Source: B30-G6 sp964633115 (GTDB lineage: Bacteria > Desulfobacterota > Desulfobacteria > Desulfobacterales > B30-G6). From it: a stretch of DNA of 64,000 nucleotides. The DNA is taken from positions 4,003 through 68,002 of the forward strand of contig CAZWEO010000015.1 of NCBI GenBank assembly GCA_964633115.1, read 5' to 3'. Below are positions 52,463 to 61,093 of the stretch, piece after piece; the first letter of the stretch is position 1; every line of letters starts with the position of its first letter. Both the position numbers and the translations under genes were made by a program. Under the pieces are notes generated by a model. The model was not told the DNA's origin, did not search any database, and worked only from the letters and a program-made list of their open reading frames with translations.

Positions 52463-54592
52463 TCAACTTCCATAAAAAGTCTTCCCGGCGTCCGCCATCT
52501 CCTCGATCAAATTGGCGGGTTTAAAATGCACGCCATAGCGAGACGCCAAATCCACAAGGGTTTTTTGGACATTGGCAAGACCCCACTTGTCTGCATAGCG
52601 GAGTATGCCGCCTCTATAAGGCGGAAAACCGGTACCATATATCATGGCCAGATCCATGTCTTGCGGTCGGTCACAGATACCTTCCTCCATCATATAGGCG
52701 GCCTCATTAATGGCGTTGGCCAGCATCAAGTCCACGATTTCCTGTTCGGACATTTCCCGCGCACTCACCTGGTTGTCCTTGAGGTAAGCTTGAATCACAT
52801 CCACCACTTTCTGATTGGGTACGGGTGTGGCCCCGCTGTAGTCCATGTAGCCGGCACCGGTTTTGCGCCCATAACAACCGGTTTGGTAAATCAGCTCGGT
52901 TAGGGGATGGATTTTATAACGTTCACCCAGGCGTTTCTCAAAAGTCTTGTTCACATGATAATTAATATCGATCCCTGTGAGATCGGATAGGGCTGCCGGC
53001 CCCATGGGCATACCAAAATTGACCATGGATTGTTCGACAGCAGCTCCGTCGACGCCATCAGCGGTTAGATAGACAGCACCGCCCATAAGTCCGCCCAATT
53101 GACGCGACACATAAAACCCGGGACCGTCATTGACCACGATGGGGATTTTTTTAATCTGGCGTGCAAATGCCACGCTGGTGGCCAGCGTTTGGTTGGAGGT
53201 CTCAGCGGCACAAATAATCTCCAATAACATCATACGGTGTGCCGGGTTAAAAAAATGCAGTCCGATCATGCGACCGGGATCGGCTAGAATCGTGGCCATT
53301 TCAGTGATGGGCAACGCTGATGTGTTGGTGGCAAATACGGTATGCGCTGGACAGATGGCCTCCAGCTGTTTCCATATATCCTGCTTGATTTGCATGTTCT
53401 CCACAACGGCTTCGATGACCATGTCGACACCGGTAAGAGCCTTGAGGTCGGTGGTGGTTGTGAACTGCTTGTCCAGCATGGTGTCCAGATCTTGAACCTT
53501 CATTTTGCGTTTTTTAATGGGGTAGGCAAATGTCTTGCGAACCGCGTCCAATCCTTTTTGGATGGCGGCTTCATCGATTTCCCAGAGAACGGTTTCAAAA
53601 CCGCCCTTTATTAAAAGGTTGATGATCCCGGAGCCCATAACACCCGCCCCCAGCATGGCCACTTTTTTGACTTTTGCCGGCTCGACATTCTTAATCCGAT
53701 CCAGTCGTCCGGCGGCACGGGTGTTTAAGAATATCCCGATGAGATTTTCAGCCACGTCCGATATGGCACAGTCGGCAAAAAGCGCCACCTCCCGCTCCAG
53801 ATCGGCATCGATATCATAACTGAGTCCCTGGTCGATGGCCTCCACAGCTTTCATAGGTGCGACATAACCTTTGGATTGGGCCGCAACCATGGCCTTGGCA
53901 AATTCCATCATGGCCTTTTTCTCAGCTGCGCTGGGTATCCAATGGTGCTGATTGCGGGTCATACGTGCTTTGATATTGAGCTGGCCATTGATAAACCGCT
54001 GCGCGGCAGCAACAGCTTTTTCAATCAACCCGTCGGCGTCTGTAATCTCATCCACCAATCCCCGCTGATGGGCCACTTTTGATTTAATGGGTTTGCCCAC
54101 GGTGATCATTTCTAGGGCGTAGCGTAGTCCAATCAAACGCGGTAACCGTTGCGTACCACCGGCCCCAGGAATTAGACCAATCTGCACCTCCGGCTGCCCC
54201 AGGTTGGCACCATCCACCGCCACGCGATAATGACAGGCCATGGCAATCTCCAAGCCGCCACCCAGACAATTACCATTGATGGCGGCCACAATCGGCTTGG
54301 GCCCTGTTTCCAGGCTGCTGATAAAGCGGGTGCCATTCAAAGCCCGCTCGCAAACAGCCTCGCGATCTTTAATACCCTGTATCTGAGTTATATCGGCGCC
54401 GGCGATAAAATTCTTACCAGTACCGACAATGACAATGGCCTGGATGGTATCATCTTCATAAGCGCTCTGCAGCGCGGCAGCCATTTCCTCCACGAAATGC
54501 TTGGATAGCTGGTTAACCGGTGGGTTGTTCAGGGTCAACACTGCCACACCGTCTCTCTGTTCCACCCCGATGGTTTTAAAATCCGTCTTCAT
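52463..54592 (-). CDS. fadB: Bifunctional enoyl-CoA hydratase / 3-hydroxyacyl-CoA dehydrogenase (FadB-like)
   Basis: A 709-residue fusion. Residues 1-190 are an enoyl-CoA hydratase (VLTLNNPPVNQLSKHFVEEM, NFIAGADITQIQGIKDREAV, GLIPGAGGTQRLPRLIGLRY). After a linker, an NAD-binding domain begins near residue 310 with VAMLGAGVMGSGIINLLIKG, followed by DMVIEAVVENMQIK, LHFFNPAHRMMLLEIICA and the C-terminal domains. It hydrates enoyl-CoA and oxidises 3-hydroxyacyl-CoA. The length is normal (E. coli FadB 729). It precedes the thiolase gene in the cluster, separated from the dehydrogenase gene upstream by a word-like repeat. Confidence 0.94.
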   Translation of the reverse strand: MKTDFKTIGVEQRDGVAVLTLNNPPVNQLSKHFVEEMAAALQSAYEDDTIQAIVIVGTGKNFIAGADITQIQGIKDREAVCERALNGTRFISSLETGPKPIVAAINGNCLGGGLEIAMACHYRVAVDGANLGQPEVQIGLIPGAGGTQRLPRLIGLRYALEMITVGKPIKSKVAHQRGLVDEITDADGLIEKAVAAAQRFINGQLNIKARMTRNQHHWIPSAAEKKAMMEFAKAMVAAQSKGYVAPMKAVEAIDQGLSYDIDADLEREVALFADCAISDVAENLIGIFLNTRAAGRLDRIKNVEPAKVKKVAMLGAGVMGSGIINLLIKGGFETVLWEIDEAAIQKGLDAVRKTFAYPIKKRKMKVQDLDTMLDKQFTTTTDLKALTGVDMVIEAVVENMQIKQDIWKQLEAICPAHTVFATNTSALPITEMATILADPGRMIGLHFFNPAHRMMLLEIICAAETSNQTLATSVAFARQIKKIPIVVNDGPGFYVSRQLGGLMGGAVYLTADGVDGAAVEQSMVNFGMPMGPAALSDLTGIDINYHVNKTFEKRLGERYKIHPLTELIYQTGCYGRKTGAGYMDYSGATPVPNQKVVDVIQAYLKDNQVSAREMSEQEIVDLMLANAINEAAYMMEEGICDRPQDMDLAMIYGTGFPPYRGGILRYADKWGLANVQKTLVDLASRYGVHFKPANLIEEMADAGKTFYGS

Positions 54593-54730
54593 AGGCGGTA
54601 TCCTTTTCTCAAGTTTTAGGTTTTAAGAATATATATTAGCTATGAGCCGTAAGCTTTGGGCTGCTCAAATTCTTCGGCTTATCAGCCCGAATTTCCCAGC
54701 GCCTCTTTAAGCTATCAACTGAAGGCCACC

Positions 54731-54771
54731 CTCGGACCCTTGGATCCCTGACCCCTTGAACCCTGTTCCTA
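54731..54771. repeat. Family B word-like intergenic repeat
   Basis: A short run built of CGGACCCTTGGATCC, CTGACCCCTTGAACCC words, closely similar to the outer arms of the 21135-21276 element. It directly abuts the 3' end of the acyl-CoA dehydrogenase gene. Confidence 0.5.
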
Positions 54772-56586
54772 CATACCTCCAAATCCAACTTCCGGCATTG
54801 CCACGACCGCATCATCCAAACCCTGGATCGCGTTCATTTTACCCTCTGTTACGGGTAGCACATTATTGATAAAGTATCGGGCGGTGGTGGCTTGGCTTTC
54901 GTAAAAGGCTTTATCCTTTTTCTTTGCCCCGTCCAGAAGCTTTTCAGCGGCCACGGCAGCCCGCCAGAGCAGCATCCAACCCATGACCACGTCTCCCATG
55001 ACTTCCAGAAACGGAAATGCATGTGCAAAGGCATTTTTCACTTCAGGCGACATGGCTGTCTTCCCGAGGGTCATAGCGGTTTGGCCCAGTTTGTTCACAG
55101 CTGCATCCAGGCTCTCAGCCATGGCTTTCAGCGCCTCATGATTTTTTGCACGGGCAATGGTCTTTTGAATCTCGCCCAAAAATTCCACAAAGACCATGCC
55201 CTCCTTCATACCCAGCTTGCGAGCCAACAGATCCATGGCCTGGATGCCGTCAGTACCTTCATATAGGGAAGCAATCTTGCAGTCGCGTGCAATCTGCTCC
55301 ACCGGATATTCACGGATATAACCATAGCCACCGTAAACCTGGATGGCCTCAATGCAGACATCGAATCCCCGCTGGGCACAATATGCTTTTATCAAGGGAG
55401 TCAGCAGGTCTAAAAATCCCTGATAGTGGGCCTTTTCGGCTTCATCTTCCACGGTCTCCAAGCGATCAAAACAACGCACGGTATAGTAGGCAAAGCTGCG
55501 CATCCCTTCAACATGAGCTTTCATCCATAGCAGCATGCGGCGGACGTCCGGGTGTTGAATGATGGGCACCTGGGGAGCGGCACGATCACCAAACTTTTCT
55601 AGATCGCGTCCCTGCAGCCGCTCGCGGGCGTAGTTTACGGCATAAAGATAGGCTGTGGTGGCATGAATAAAAGCCTGGAATCCAACCCCCAGTCGGGCCT
55701 CGTTCATCATGTAAAACATGATACGTATGCCCTGGTTTTCCTCGCCTAATAGCAAGCCCCGGCACTTGCCCTTGCTGCCCAAAGAAATACTGCAAGTAGA
55801 CGAAGCATGTAGTCCCATTTTTTCCTCAATGCCTGTGCAAACGACATCATTCGGTTCCCCCATACTACCGTCTTCATTGACCCATATCTTGGGTACCAAA
55901 AAGATAGAAATACCCTTGGTGCCGGGAGGCGCGCCTTCAATGCGGGCCAGTACCGGATGAACGATATTTTCCGCAAGATCGTGCTCCCCGTTGGTAATAA
56001 AGATTTTATTACCCGTGATACTGTAAGTCCCATCCTCGTTTTTGACGGCAGAAGTGGTCAGGGCGCCCACATCCGATCCGGCCTGGGGTTCGGTCAGCAG
56101 CATGGTTCCGCCCCAATGTCCGGTATAAAGCTTTTTTAGAAACATGGATTTTTGTAGCTCTGTACCAAAGAGTTCCACCATCTTACCGCTACCGTGGCCC
56201 ATGCGGGCATAGTTTGCCAGGGGGTAGTTGCCGCCGACGATATATTCGGCCACGGCCATGCTGATGATATGGGGTAGGCCCTGTCCGCCCACTTCCGGAT
56301 CTTCGCTCAGAGAAGTCCATTCCCCTTCGATCAGCAGTTTATGGGGCCGATGGAAACACTCGGGCACCTTTACTTGGCCCTTTTCAAAACACAGCCCTTC
56401 GTGATCACCTTCGGCGTAGGTGGGCAGCATTTCCTTGATGGCAAAACTCCGCGCCTCGGAGATAATCATATCGAACACTTTGCGATTGAGACCCGTATAT
56501 TTTTCATGGGCCAACAACTCCTCGACCTTCATCTGTTCGAACAGAACAAAATCCAAATCCCGACGATCCGCTATTACTTGGGGCAT
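54769..56586 (-). CDS. Acyl-CoA dehydrogenase, long form (about 600 residues)
   Basis: A 605-residue flavoprotein of the longer acyl-CoA dehydrogenase branch with an extra C-terminal domain. Central features are GGTMLLTEPQAGSDVGALTT, SITGNKIFITNGEHDLAENI, AQRGFDVCIEAIQVYGGYGY and the catalytic region IASLYEGTDGIQAMDLLARK, where Glu is the base. It oxidises acyl-CoA to 2-enoyl-CoA and passes electrons to ETF. It follows the 3-hydroxybutyryl-CoA dehydrogenase gene after a 309-bp gap with repeats and precedes fadB. The chain length preference is not shown by the sequence. Confidence 0.93.
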   Translation of the reverse strand: MPQVIADRRDLDFVLFEQMKVEELLAHEKYTGLNRKVFDMIISEARSFAIKEMLPTYAEGDHEGLCFEKGQVKVPECFHRPHKLLIEGEWTSLSEDPEVGGQGLPHIISMAVAEYIVGGNYPLANYARMGHGSGKMVELFGTELQKSMFLKKLYTGHWGGTMLLTEPQAGSDVGALTTSAVKNEDGTYSITGNKIFITNGEHDLAENIVHPVLARIEGAPPGTKGISIFLVPKIWVNEDGSMGEPNDVVCTGIEEKMGLHASSTCSISLGSKGKCRGLLLGEENQGIRIMFYMMNEARLGVGFQAFIHATTAYLYAVNYARERLQGRDLEKFGDRAAPQVPIIQHPDVRRMLLWMKAHVEGMRSFAYYTVRCFDRLETVEDEAEKAHYQGFLDLLTPLIKAYCAQRGFDVCIEAIQVYGGYGYIREYPVEQIARDCKIASLYEGTDGIQAMDLLARKLGMKEGMVFVEFLGEIQKTIARAKNHEALKAMAESLDAAVNKLGQTAMTLGKTAMSPEVKNAFAHAFPFLEVMGDVVMGWMLLWRAAVAAEKLLDGAKKKDKAFYESQATTARYFINNVLPVTEGKMNAIQGLDDAVVAMPEVGFGGM

Positions 56587-56895
56587 TTTCTTTTTCTCCT
56601 TTGTTGAATTAATTATCTGTCTTTATTTATTAAATGATTTATTATTTTGTCATTCATATTACTTTGTAATTAGCCCTCCAGGCGTCATTTGTCCTTCGGA
56701 CGTTATTTGCGCTGCGCGCGTCATTCCTTGTGGATAATGGGTGACCGCCTTGAGCTTTGTACATACCTAACACCTAAAACCTAAAACCACATTTAATATC
56801 ACGAAGTAAATTACAATAAATTACGCGAAGCAAATGACGAATACTATTTTTAAATTATCTTGTTAAGATATCCCTCACTCCAATTCATTATTAAT
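56587..56895. other. Intergenic region with family C word-like repeats
   Basis: A 309-bp gap with a block at 56671-56727 built of repeated words (CGTCATTTG, CGTTATTTGCG, CGCGTCATT) and an inverted copy at about 56804-56845 (GAAGTAAATTACAATAAATT, GCGAAGCAAATGACG). It can form long hairpins. No gene or obvious promoter is visible. Confidence 0.5.
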
Positions 56896-57786
56896 TTATT
56901 GATCAGGCTCCCCGTAGGGTTCCCGCTTACCATCCTTGGTATAATGATAAAAACCTTTGCCGACTTTTTTTCCCAGGCGCCCTTCACGTATCATGCTGGG
57001 GATGAGATCGGAGCTGGACACCAGATGGGTTGCCCCCAGTTTGGCCATGGATTCGCCCACCAGGGAAAACGTATCCAGACCGGCGTTATCGGCAACTTCA
57101 AAGGGCCCTACATTCCAGCCATAACCGAGACGCATGCCTGCATCCACATCTTCGGGGCTGGTGATGCCATCGGATACCAGGTCGACCGCCTCTTTGAAGG
57201 CAGCCGAGAATATGCGGTTCATCACAAACCCGGGTATGTCACGATGCACCCGTACCGGTGTTTTGCCCAGGGATTTTACCATGTCGATACCTGCCTCAAA
57301 CACCTGATCGGCGGTCTGTTCACCTTTTACAACTTCAACCAAAGCCATAAAAGGCACCGGACCGAAAAAATGGAGCCCCAACATCCGTTCGGGGTGATCG
57401 AGCTGGGCGGCTAGGCGGGTCATGGGTATGGAAGAGGTATTGGTTGCCAAAGGGGTTGTGGAGGCAGTCCTTTTTTCCAGCTCTTTGAACAGACCAATCT
57501 TCAGAGATTCTTTCTCAACCACCGCTTCGATAATCCAATCTGCCTCGGCTGCCGCCGAAAGGTTGGCTTCACAGCTAAGGCGACCCAGGATAACTTCTGG
57601 TGTCTCAATCAGCTTACCCTTTTGATGTAGCTTGCCGACCGACCATTTTATCCCGTCTGCTGCCTTATCTAAGGCTTCAGGATTGACATCATTGAGAACC
57701 ACCCGATATCCGCTTTGGGCACAAACCTGGGCAATGCCTGCGCCCATAAATCCGGCACCGACAACGAGAACACATTGTTGCGTCAT
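56896..57786 (-). CDS. hbd: 3-hydroxybutyryl-CoA / 3-hydroxyacyl-CoA dehydrogenase
   Basis: A 296-residue single-domain-pair dehydrogenase. The NAD fold is VLVVGAGFMGAGIAQVCAQS, with IIEAVVEKESLKIGLFKELE, LATNTSSIPMTRLAAQLDHP, LHFFGPVPFMALVEVVKGEQ and the catalytic HRDIPGFVMNRIFSAAFKEA. It converts 3-hydroxyacyl-CoA to 3-oxoacyl-CoA, as in crotonyl/butyrate pathways. It is separate from the FadB fusion, so two such activities are encoded in the cluster. It lies 50 bp downstream of the APH-type kinase gene. Confidence 0.93.
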   Translation of the reverse strand: MTQQCVLVVGAGFMGAGIAQVCAQSGYRVVLNDVNPEALDKAADGIKWSVGKLHQKGKLIETPEVILGRLSCEANLSAAAEADWIIEAVVEKESLKIGLFKELEKRTASTTPLATNTSSIPMTRLAAQLDHPERMLGLHFFGPVPFMALVEVVKGEQTADQVFEAGIDMVKSLGKTPVRVHRDIPGFVMNRIFSAAFKEAVDLVSDGITSPEDVDAGMRLGYGWNVGPFEVADNAGLDTFSLVGESMAKLGATHLVSSSDLIPSMIREGRLGKKVGKGFYHYTKDGKREPYGEPDQ

Positions 57787-57836
57787 GACTCACTCCTTAT
57801 TCATCATTCAATATTCGAAAAGCAAAAATTTGCTAA

Positions 57837-58895
57837 TTAGAGATCCGACCGTTCAATAATTCGCATGGCCACCTTTTCTAAGATAGCGACCATAAAAGCA
57901 AACTTCTGAAACCGCTGATCCTGGGTTTGACCATGATAGAATCGATAGTAAATTTGTTGGGCAATGCCGGCCAGTCTGAAAAGGCCAAAACAACGATAAA
58001 AATCGTAATGCTGCATGGTTCGACCAGATAATTGCTTATAAATGCCGGCCAATTCTCTACGCGTAAGCGCCCCGTCTACGTTGGTGGGTAACATACGCGC
58101 CAACTGAACTTCTTTTGGATCTCCAGATTCGATCCAGTAAGCCAGGCTGCCACCCAGGTCCATGAGGGGATCGCCTAAGGTCGCCATTTCCCAGTCCAGC
58201 ACACCGATAATTTTAAGCGGATCATTCGGGTCCAAGACCACATTGTCGAACTTGAAATCGTTGTGGATTAAGCATGGACTATGCGTGTCCGCCGGCATCT
58301 TATCAACCAGCCAGGACATGACCCCTTCACAATCGGGCACGTCCGGGGTTCGGGCTGCACGATAGCGTTTGTTCCAGCCCCTTACCTGCCGTTCCACATA
58401 TCCTTTGGGTTTGCCGAAATTCCCCAAGCCAATTTTTTCGTAATCAACGCTGTGTAGTTCATATAGGACTTTGAGCAGGTTTTGGCATAAGTGTGACACA
58501 TCGCCGGGGGACAGATTCAAGGAATCGGGGATCTCCCGATGTAATATGATCCCCTGGATCCGCTCCATAACATAGAAAGGGCATCCCATCACATCAGGAT
58601 CATCTGTATAGGCCAAGGGACGTGGGCAATAGGGATATACTGGCATTAACGCCGTCAAAATTTGATATTCCCGACTCATATCGTGGGCAGTTTTTGCCTT
58701 GGTCCCAAGGGGCGGTCGTCGTAGTACCAGCTCTCGCCGTCCACAGGATACAGAATAAGTCAGATTGGAATGGCCGCTGGGAAACTGCCTGATGCCCATC
58801 TCGCCGTCCAAGCCTGGAATCATATCGCGTAGAAATGCTTCTACCTTGAACGCATCCAGGGCTTCACCTTCTCTTTGTTCGATGGTTTCGTTCAT
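57837..58895 (-). CDS. APH-type phosphotransferase (LvaA / ACAD10-11 kinase-domain-like)
   Basis: A 352-residue aminoglycoside-phosphotransferase-fold kinase. Motifs: FPSGHSNLTYSVSCGRRELV (nucleotide loop and Lys region), HSPCLIHNDFKFDNVVLDPN with catalytic Asp and Asn, and IIGVLDWEMATLGDPLMDLG (metal-binding DxD-type). The organisation matches the kinase in Pseudomonas LvaA and the N-terminal kinase part of mammalian ACAD10/11, which phosphorylate the 4-hydroxyl of 4-hydroxyacyl-CoA. It lies 124 bp downstream of an ACAD10/11-like dehydrogenase gene. Other APH proteins of unknown use occur next to acyl-CoA dehydrogenases, so the function is inferred. Confidence 0.85.
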   Translation of the reverse strand: MNETIEQREGEALDAFKVEAFLRDMIPGLDGEMGIRQFPSGHSNLTYSVSCGRRELVLRRPPLGTKAKTAHDMSREYQILTALMPVYPYCPRPLAYTDDPDVMGCPFYVMERIQGIILHREIPDSLNLSPGDVSHLCQNLLKVLYELHSVDYEKIGLGNFGKPKGYVERQVRGWNKRYRAARTPDVPDCEGVMSWLVDKMPADTHSPCLIHNDFKFDNVVLDPNDPLKIIGVLDWEMATLGDPLMDLGGSLAYWIESGDPKEVQLARMLPTNVDGALTRRELAGIYKQLSGRTMQHYDFYRCFGLFRLAGIAQQIYYRFYHGQTQDQRFQKFAFMVAILEKVAMRIIERSDL

Positions 58896-59019
58896 AATGT
58901 TATCTTTTTCTCAACTAACAGCAATAATCTGGTTTTTTCTCGACCCCTTGAATCCTCATATCACGGTATAAAAAATTTTGATCTTTTGGTAAGGATACAG
59001 CAATCATTTAATGATAAAA

Positions 59020-60225
59020 TTACTTAACCGTCTTGCCCTCATATTCTTTCAATATCCTTCGCGCCACCGACACCTTATGAACCTCATCGGCACCGTCATA
59101 GATTCTGGCGGCCCGTTCGTGGCGATAGAAAAAGGAAATAATGGTATCGTCTGTCATACCCAAACCGCCATGCACCTGGAGTGCCCGGTCAATAACCCGT
59201 TGCATAGTATTGGCCACCACAAACTTGATCAGCGAAATATCCTGGCGTGCTTCCTTGACGCCTCTATTCTCGATGGTCCAAGCAGTATGTAATACCAATA
59301 AGCGTGCCGCCCGAATTTCGGCGGCCGACTCGGCAATCCAGGATTGGATAATTTGTTTATGGGCCAATGTTTTGCCGGGTGAAATCACGCGTGTCATGGC
59401 CCGATGACACATAAGGTCAAAAACCCGGTTGCAGATGCCAATCCAGCGCATACAATGGTGAATCCGGCCCGGTCCCAGGCGTTCCTGAGCGATAACAAAT
59501 CCCTGACCTTCGCCACCCAGCAGGTTTTTCTGTGGCACCCGGCAGTTCTGGTAGAGGATTTCCGCATGCGTAAAGTAATCTTCGCCCTCGTGACCCATAA
59601 CCGGAATGTTACGCACATGGTTGAAGCCCGGCGTGTCCGTGGGCACAATAATCATGCTGGCGCGTGTATAGGGGGATTCGTCTGGATTGGTAACCGCCAT
59701 AACAATGGCAAACCGGGCACCATCGGCAGAAGAGGTAAACCATTTGTGGCCATTGATCACATAATCATCCCCGTCATTAACGGCCGTGGTATCCAACAGC
59801 ACCGGGTTGGAGCCGGGCTGATCCACCTCGGTCATGGAAAAACAACTTCTGATCTTTCCGTCCACCAGTGGTTTGAGGAATTTTTCCTTTTGTTCATCGG
59901 TGCCATATTTATAGAGAACTTCGATATTGCCGGCATCCGGCGCCTGGCAGCCAAAAGTCAAAAATCCCAGGGGCGCGCCGCCCAGGACTTCCGAGACCAG
60001 ACCATGCTCCACCAGGTCGAGTCCCATACCCCCGTATTCTTTGGGATGATTGGGTGCCCAAAGTTCCATCTGTTTGACCAGGCGTTGTTTTTCCGCAATC
60101 ACTGGCAGCAGGCCAGCATAACCTTTGGATAGCAGCTCCGGTTCTAACGGGATAAGCTCCTTCTCCACAAACTCTTTCATCATCCCCAGGATGGTCTGCA
60201 TTTTGTCTGATATACTGAAGTCCAT
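59020..60225 (-). CDS. Acyl-CoA dehydrogenase, ACAD10/11-type
   Basis: A 401-residue acyl-CoA dehydrogenase. The ATG at 60225 (MDFSISDKMQTILGMMKEFV) is preferred over the first in-frame start at 60237. Features: FGCQAPDAGNIEVLYKYGTD, CFSMTEVDQPGSNPVLLDTT, RIHHCMRWIGICNRVFDLMC and the C-terminal QVHGGLGMTDDTIISFFYRH, then ARIYDGADEVHKVSVARRIL. This C-terminal DGADEVH stretch is what the ACAD10/11 group shows in place of the usual Glu-Gly-Thr. Directly downstream lies an APH-type kinase, equivalent to the kinase half of ACAD10/11. It may catalyse the elimination of 4-phosphate rather than, or in addition to, simple dehydrogenation. Confidence 0.85.
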   Translation of the reverse strand: MDFSISDKMQTILGMMKEFVEKELIPLEPELLSKGYAGLLPVIAEKQRLVKQMELWAPNHPKEYGGMGLDLVEHGLVSEVLGGAPLGFLTFGCQAPDAGNIEVLYKYGTDEQKEKFLKPLVDGKIRSCFSMTEVDQPGSNPVLLDTTAVNDGDDYVINGHKWFTSSADGARFAIVMAVTNPDESPYTRASMIIVPTDTPGFNHVRNIPVMGHEGEDYFTHAEILYQNCRVPQKNLLGGEGQGFVIAQERLGPGRIHHCMRWIGICNRVFDLMCHRAMTRVISPGKTLAHKQIIQSWIAESAAEIRAARLLVLHTAWTIENRGVKEARQDISLIKFVVANTMQRVIDRALQVHGGLGMTDDTIISFFYRHERAARIYDGADEVHKVSVARRILKEYEGKTVK

Positions 60226-60237
60226 ATGTCCTCCCAT

Positions 60238-60328
60238 TCGGGTTGCGAGATACGAGTTTCGAGTTACAAGTTACGGGTCACGGGTTGCAGAACACGAAAC
60301 TCGCAACACGCAACACGTAACTCGTCAT
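60238..60328. repeat. Family A word-like intergenic repeat
   Basis: A stretch made of GGTTGCGAG, GAGTTTCGAGTTAC, AAGTTACGGGTCACGGG words with an inverted half (CACGAAACTCGC, AACACGCAACACG). It can form a hairpin and resembles the inner arms of the 21135-21276 element. It fills the gap between the dehydrogenase and histidine phosphatase genes. Confidence 0.5.
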
Positions 60329-60330
60329 CC

Positions 60331-61041
60331 CTATCGATACGTTAATAGCTGCGGATCTTTTTCCAGTTCCAGATGGGTCACATCGTTAAAGCCAACCAAT
60401 GCAATCCCGTCGGGGTTGTATTTAAATCGTGTGATGGATGCGTTCATAATATGCCATGATTGGGCCATGGCCAATTCGTTGCTTAAAGATAAAGCTTGTT
60501 GAACCGCCACGGATATGGGTCCCCCCGATGTAAATAGGGCCACCTGCTTTTGGGCACCCTGATCCTGGATTATGCGCTGAATGCCGTCATTCACCCGCGT
60601 CTTGAATCCTTTCCAGGTAACGCTACCGGGCGTATCATACTGTCCGGAAAGCCAGCGATTCATGGCTTTGTGAAACACAAAATGAAACAATTTTTTATCG
60701 GTGAGAATTTCATCGGCGCGTTCCTGTACAGAAGGATAGGCTTCAAGAATACTGGGTAACTGGGCTTTAAATACGGCTTCGGAATCATATTCGTCAAAGG
60801 ACGCTTCGGTGACAACCTCCAGCTTGGCAAGTCCATTATCATCCTGCGCTGACAATAAGGGGCCAGCTGTATCGATTTGGCGTTGCATGCGACCGATATA
60901 CACGGCATCGATATGTCTCCCCAGCTGAACCCAGTGCTGTGCCGTTATCTGCGCCTGTTTGATTCCGATGGCTGAAAGACGATCATAGTTTTTCTCACCA
61001 AATGATGCCTGTCCATGCCGTATCATGAAAATTTCACTCAT
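60331..61041 (-). CDS. Histidine phosphatase (phosphoglycerate mutase) family protein
   Basis: A 236-residue protein with the phosphohistidine motif IFMIRHGQASFGEKNYDRLS near the N-terminus and the later VVTEASFDEYD and VALFTSGGPISVAVQQALSL segments, which carries the Ser-Gly-Gly in place of the second His-containing motif. It should remove phosphate from a small metabolite. In this cluster a phosphatase alongside an APH kinase is suggestive, but its substrate could also be unrelated. It lies between the AbfD-like gene and the ACAD10/11-like gene. Confidence 0.87.
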   Translation of the reverse strand: MSEIFMIRHGQASFGEKNYDRLSAIGIKQAQITAQHWVQLGRHIDAVYIGRMQRQIDTAGPLLSAQDDNGLAKLEVVTEASFDEYDSEAVFKAQLPSILEAYPSVQERADEILTDKKLFHFVFHKAMNRWLSGQYDTPGSVTWKGFKTRVNDGIQRIIQDQGAQKQVALFTSGGPISVAVQQALSLSNELAMAQSWHIMNASITRFKYNPDGIALVGFNDVTHLELEKDPQLLTYR

Positions 61042-61093
61042 AATAAATTTTCATGCAGCGTGATAAAAGACCGCATGCACTATCAACTCCTGT

